Positions 3,994 through 6,104 of a stretch of 6,104 bases of DNA are shown here, piece by piece (within the stretch, counting starts at the first letter, position 1; every line of letters starts with the position of its first letter). The stretch covers positions 1 to 6,104 of the forward strand of contig JAGBQU010000161.1 in the NCBI GenBank assembly GCA_017632755.1, given 5' to 3'. The notes under the pieces are model-generated. The model was not told the DNA's origin, made no database searches, and was given only the letters and a program-made list of their open reading frames with translations. This stretch comes from Lachnospiraceae bacterium. Its GTDB lineage: Bacteria > Bacillota_A > Clostridia > Lachnospirales > Lachnospiraceae. Both the position numbers and the translations under genes were made by a program.

Positions 3994-6104
3994 TTAGTTC
4001 TTCTTGCTCGCATTGTAAGCTCTCTTGGCTTCCTCAACGCCGGCCTTCAGACCCGCGAGTCCTGCCTTTGCAACCTCGGCACTGGTCTCAGCCAGATCCT
4101 TTGCAACTGCCTGCGCTTTCTCGGCTGCCTCTTTGAGCTTCGCCTTGGTCTCATCATCTACAAAGGTCTTTTTCTTCTGCGCGCCGCTGTTGATAGCTGC
4201 CTGGGCAGCTGCGAGTCTCGCAATCGGCACACGGAACGGAGAGCAGGAAACATAGTTGAGCCCAACCTTGTGGCAGAACTCGATACTGGACGGATCGCCG
4301 CCATGCTCGCCGCAGATGCCGAGTTTGATATCCGGGCGCGCCTTTCTACCCTTCTCAGCTGCCATACGAACCAGCTGTCCAACGCCGTTCTGATCCAGAC
4401 GAGCAAACGGATCGGATTCATAAATCTTGCTCATATAATATGCATCGAGGAATTTGCCCGCATCATCTCTTGAAAAGCCGAAGGTCATCTGCGTCAGATC
4501 GTTCGTACCGAAGGAGAAGAACTCAGCCTCCTGTGCGATCTCATCTGCGAGAAGTGCCGCACGCGGAATCTCGATCATCGTTCCCACATGGTAAGCGATC
4601 TCGGAACATTTTTCCTTCTTAACCTCATCGGCAGTCTCTACAACTACCTGCTTGACATACGCGAGCTCCTTTTTGTCTCCGACAAGCGGGATCATGATCT
4701 CGGGTACGATATCATAACCCTTTTCGCGCTTGACCTCGATCGCTGCCTCCATCACGGCTCTGGTCTGCATGCGTGCGATCTCGGGATAGGTAACTGCCAG
4801 ACGACATCCGCGGTGTCCCATCATCGGATTAAACTCATGCAGATCCTCACAGGTCTGTTTAACCTCCTCAACCGTGAGGTTCATATCAGCCGCGAGATCG
4901 GCGATATCTTTATCATCTGTCGGAACAAACTCATGAAGAGGCGGATCAAGGAAACGGATCGTAACCGGTCTTCCCTCCATAACCTCATATAAACCTTTAA
5001 AGTCACCCTTCTGGAACGGGATCAGCTCGTTAAGAGCATTTTCTCTCTCCTCAACCGTCTTAGAGAGTATCATCTTGCGGATCTTCGGAATCCTGTCCTC
5101 GTTAAAGAACATATGCTCGGTACGGCAAAGTCCGATTCCTTCTGCGCCCAGACGGATCGCGTTCTTCGCATCCTCGGGAGTGTCAGCATTTGTTCTTACC
5201 TTGAGCGTTCTAAGATCGTCCGCCCAGCTCATCAGCCTTCCGAAGTTGCCGCTGATCTCAGCCTCCACCGTACGGATATCGCCTTCATAGATCTTACCGG
5301 TGGAACCGTCAAGGGAGATATAATCCCCTTCGCGGAATGTCACACCGCCAAGCGTAAACTCTTTTGCCGCCTCATCGAGCGTGATATCGCCGCAGCCGGA
5401 TACGCAGGCTGTGCCCATACCTCTGGCAACTACCGCTGCGTGGCTTGTCATACCGCCGCGAACAGTCAGGATACCCTCAGCCGCATGCATTCCCTCGATA
5501 TCCTCCGGGGAGGTCTCGAGACGAACGAGCACGACTCTCTCTCCTGCCTTGTGCGCATTCTTCGCATCCTCTGCGGTAAAGTATACCTTACCTGCTGCCG
5601 CACCCGGAGATGCAGGAAGTGCACTTCCGATCACATGTCCAGCCTTTAACGCCTCCGCGTCAAATGCAGGGTGAAGGAGCTGGTCTAAGGATTTGGCCTC
5701 GATCCTGCTGACTGCCTCCTCCTTTGTGATCATACCTTCATCTACCAGATCACAGGCAATCTGCAGGGCTGCCTGTGCCGTTCTCTTACCGTTTCTGGTC
5801 TGCAGGAAGAAAAGCCTTCCTTCCTCAATGGTAAACTCCATATCCTGCATGTCGCGATAGTGGTCCTCAAGCTTGGCTGCGATCTCCAGAAACTGCTTGT
5901 AGCACTCCGGCAGATCCTCCTCGAGCTTTGTGATCGGCTGCGGTGTACGGATACCTGCAACGACATCCTCACCCTGTGCGTTGATCAGATACTCTCCGAA
6001 AATACCCTTCTGTCCTGTGGACGGGTTGCGCGTGAAGGCCACGCCGGTACCTGATGTATCACCCATGTTACCGAATACCATTGCCTGCACATTGACAGCA
6101 GTTC
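3994..6104 (-). CDS. ppdK: Pyruvate,phosphate dikinase, 5' end cut by window edge
   Basis: Cytoplasmic enzyme interconverting pyruvate + ATP + Pi and PEP + AMP + PPi, common in clostridial PPi-linked glycolysis. There are 702 residues in the window, counted from the codon at 6102. First comes the end of the ATP-grasp domain (VFGNMGDTSGTGVAFTRNP). The phosphohistidine domain follows, with GGMTSHAAVVARGMG and phospho-carrier His at residue 221 (codon 5442-5440). Last is the PEP/pyruvate TIM barrel with GICGEHGGDP and catalytic Cys 597. The His-Cys distance of 376 residues equals that of the Clostridium symbiosum enzyme (H455, C831), so the core has no net gain or loss between them. By that numbering about 234 N-terminal residues are missing. 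After IARLAAAQAAIN, where the family normally ends, 64 more residues follow. A strong terminator closes the gene. Confidence 0.97.
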   Translation of the reverse strand, partial: TAVNVQAMVFGNMGDTSGTGVAFTRNPSTGQKGIFGEYLINAQGEDVVAGIRTPQPITKLEEDLPECYKQFLEIAAKLEDHYRDMQDMEFTIEEGRLFFLQTRNGKRTAQAALQIACDLVDEGMITKEEAVSRIEAKSLDQLLHPAFDAEALKAGHVIGSALPASPGAAAGKVYFTAEDAKNAHKAGERVVLVRLETSPEDIEGMHAAEGILTVRGGMTSHAAVVARGMGTACVSGCGDITLDEAAKEFTLGGVTFREGDYISLDGSTGKIYEGDIRTVEAEISGNFGRLMSWADDLRTLKVRTNADTPEDAKNAIRLGAEGIGLCRTEHMFFNEDRIPKIRKMILSKTVEERENALNELIPFQKGDFKGLYEVMEGRPVTIRFLDPPLHEFVPTDDKDIADLAADMNLTVEEVKQTCEDLHEFNPMMGHRGCRLAVTYPEIARMQTRAVMEAAIEVKREKGYDIVPEIMIPLVGDKKELAYVKQVVVETADEVKKEKCSEIAYHVGTMIEIPRAALLADEIAQEAEFFSFGTNDLTQMTFGFSRDDAGKFLDAYYMSKIYESDPFARLDQNGVGQLVRMAAEKGRKARPDIKLGICGEHGGDPSSIEFCHKVGLNYVSCSPFRVPIARLAAAQAAINSGAQKKKTFVDDETKAKLKEAAEKAQAVAKDLAETSAEVAKAGLAGLKAGVEEAKRAYNASKKN
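3997..4188 (-). other. Ala/Lys/Glu-rich C-terminal extension of PPDK
   Basis: The last 64 codons of ppdK lie beyond the conserved family end. The tail starts SGAQKKKTFVDDETKAKLKE and continues with Ala/Lys/Glu repeats such as AAEKAQAVAKDLAE and KAGVEEAKRAYNASKKN. The composition predicts one or two long amphipathic helices or a coiled coil, with a Gly-rich break at AGLAGLKAG. It is in frame with no break, and the terminator lies right after it, so it is a genuine gene end. No known domain is recognised. Confidence 0.8.

Noticed and set aside
5113..5649. Plus-strand open frame of 178 codons opposite ppdK
   Set aside because: Antisense shadow of ppdK with no domain and no ribosome site; ppdK catalytic motifs lie on the other strand.
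1..6104. CRISPR array, tRNA or rRNA genes, transposase or phage genes
   Set aside because: No regularly spaced direct repeats, no cloverleaf-like sequence and no transposase, integrase or phage protein was seen on either strand.

Overview
The window looks like chromosomal DNA from a Gram-positive anaerobe of the Clostridia, most likely a Lachnospiraceae-type gut bacterium. This rests on a tyrosine T-box leader, a pyruvate,phosphate dikinase (ppdK) of the clostridial type, a GH25 muramidase with the 'DPE' active-site form and strong AGGAGG ribosome sites. The taxon is inferred from protein character only. All four convincing protein genes lie on the minus strand, so biological order runs from right to left.

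Right to left: (1) 6104-3994, the C-terminal three quarters of ppdK, whose start lies outside the window; it carries an unusual Ala/Lys/Glu-rich C-terminal tail of about 62 residues and ends at a strong bidirectional terminator (3926-3962). (2) About 3920-3446, a small gene graveyard: a plus-strand piece of an AraC-family regulator, back to back with a minus-strand chimera of a GH16-like domain start and a Lys-rich surface-protein-like tail. (3) 3442-2945, a sigma-A promoter, a structured leader and a DUF805 membrane protein, closed by a terminator (2871-2900). (4) 2821-1595, a membrane-anchored GH25 lysozyme-like protein with a long acidic linker, preceded by a 12-bp perfect inverted repeat. 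(5) 1577-1, a promoter, a complete tyrosine T-box riboswitch with specifier UAC and intrinsic terminator, a 116-bp hairpin-rich element holding a possible upstream ORF, and then tyrS, cut by the left edge before its S4 domain.

The genes do not form one pathway. ppdK is central carbon metabolism (interconversion of pyruvate and PEP), GH25 is cell-wall hydrolysis, DUF805 is of unknown function and tyrS is translation. Terminators separate ppdK, DUF805 and the GH25 gene. I found no terminator between the GH25 gene and the tyrS leader, so read-through into the T-box is possible.

I do not see a clearly new multi-gene system. The points most worth a second look are the hairpin element plus upstream ORF wedged between the T-box terminator and tyrS, the C-terminal tail on ppdK, and the chimeric remnant zone at 3446-3921.
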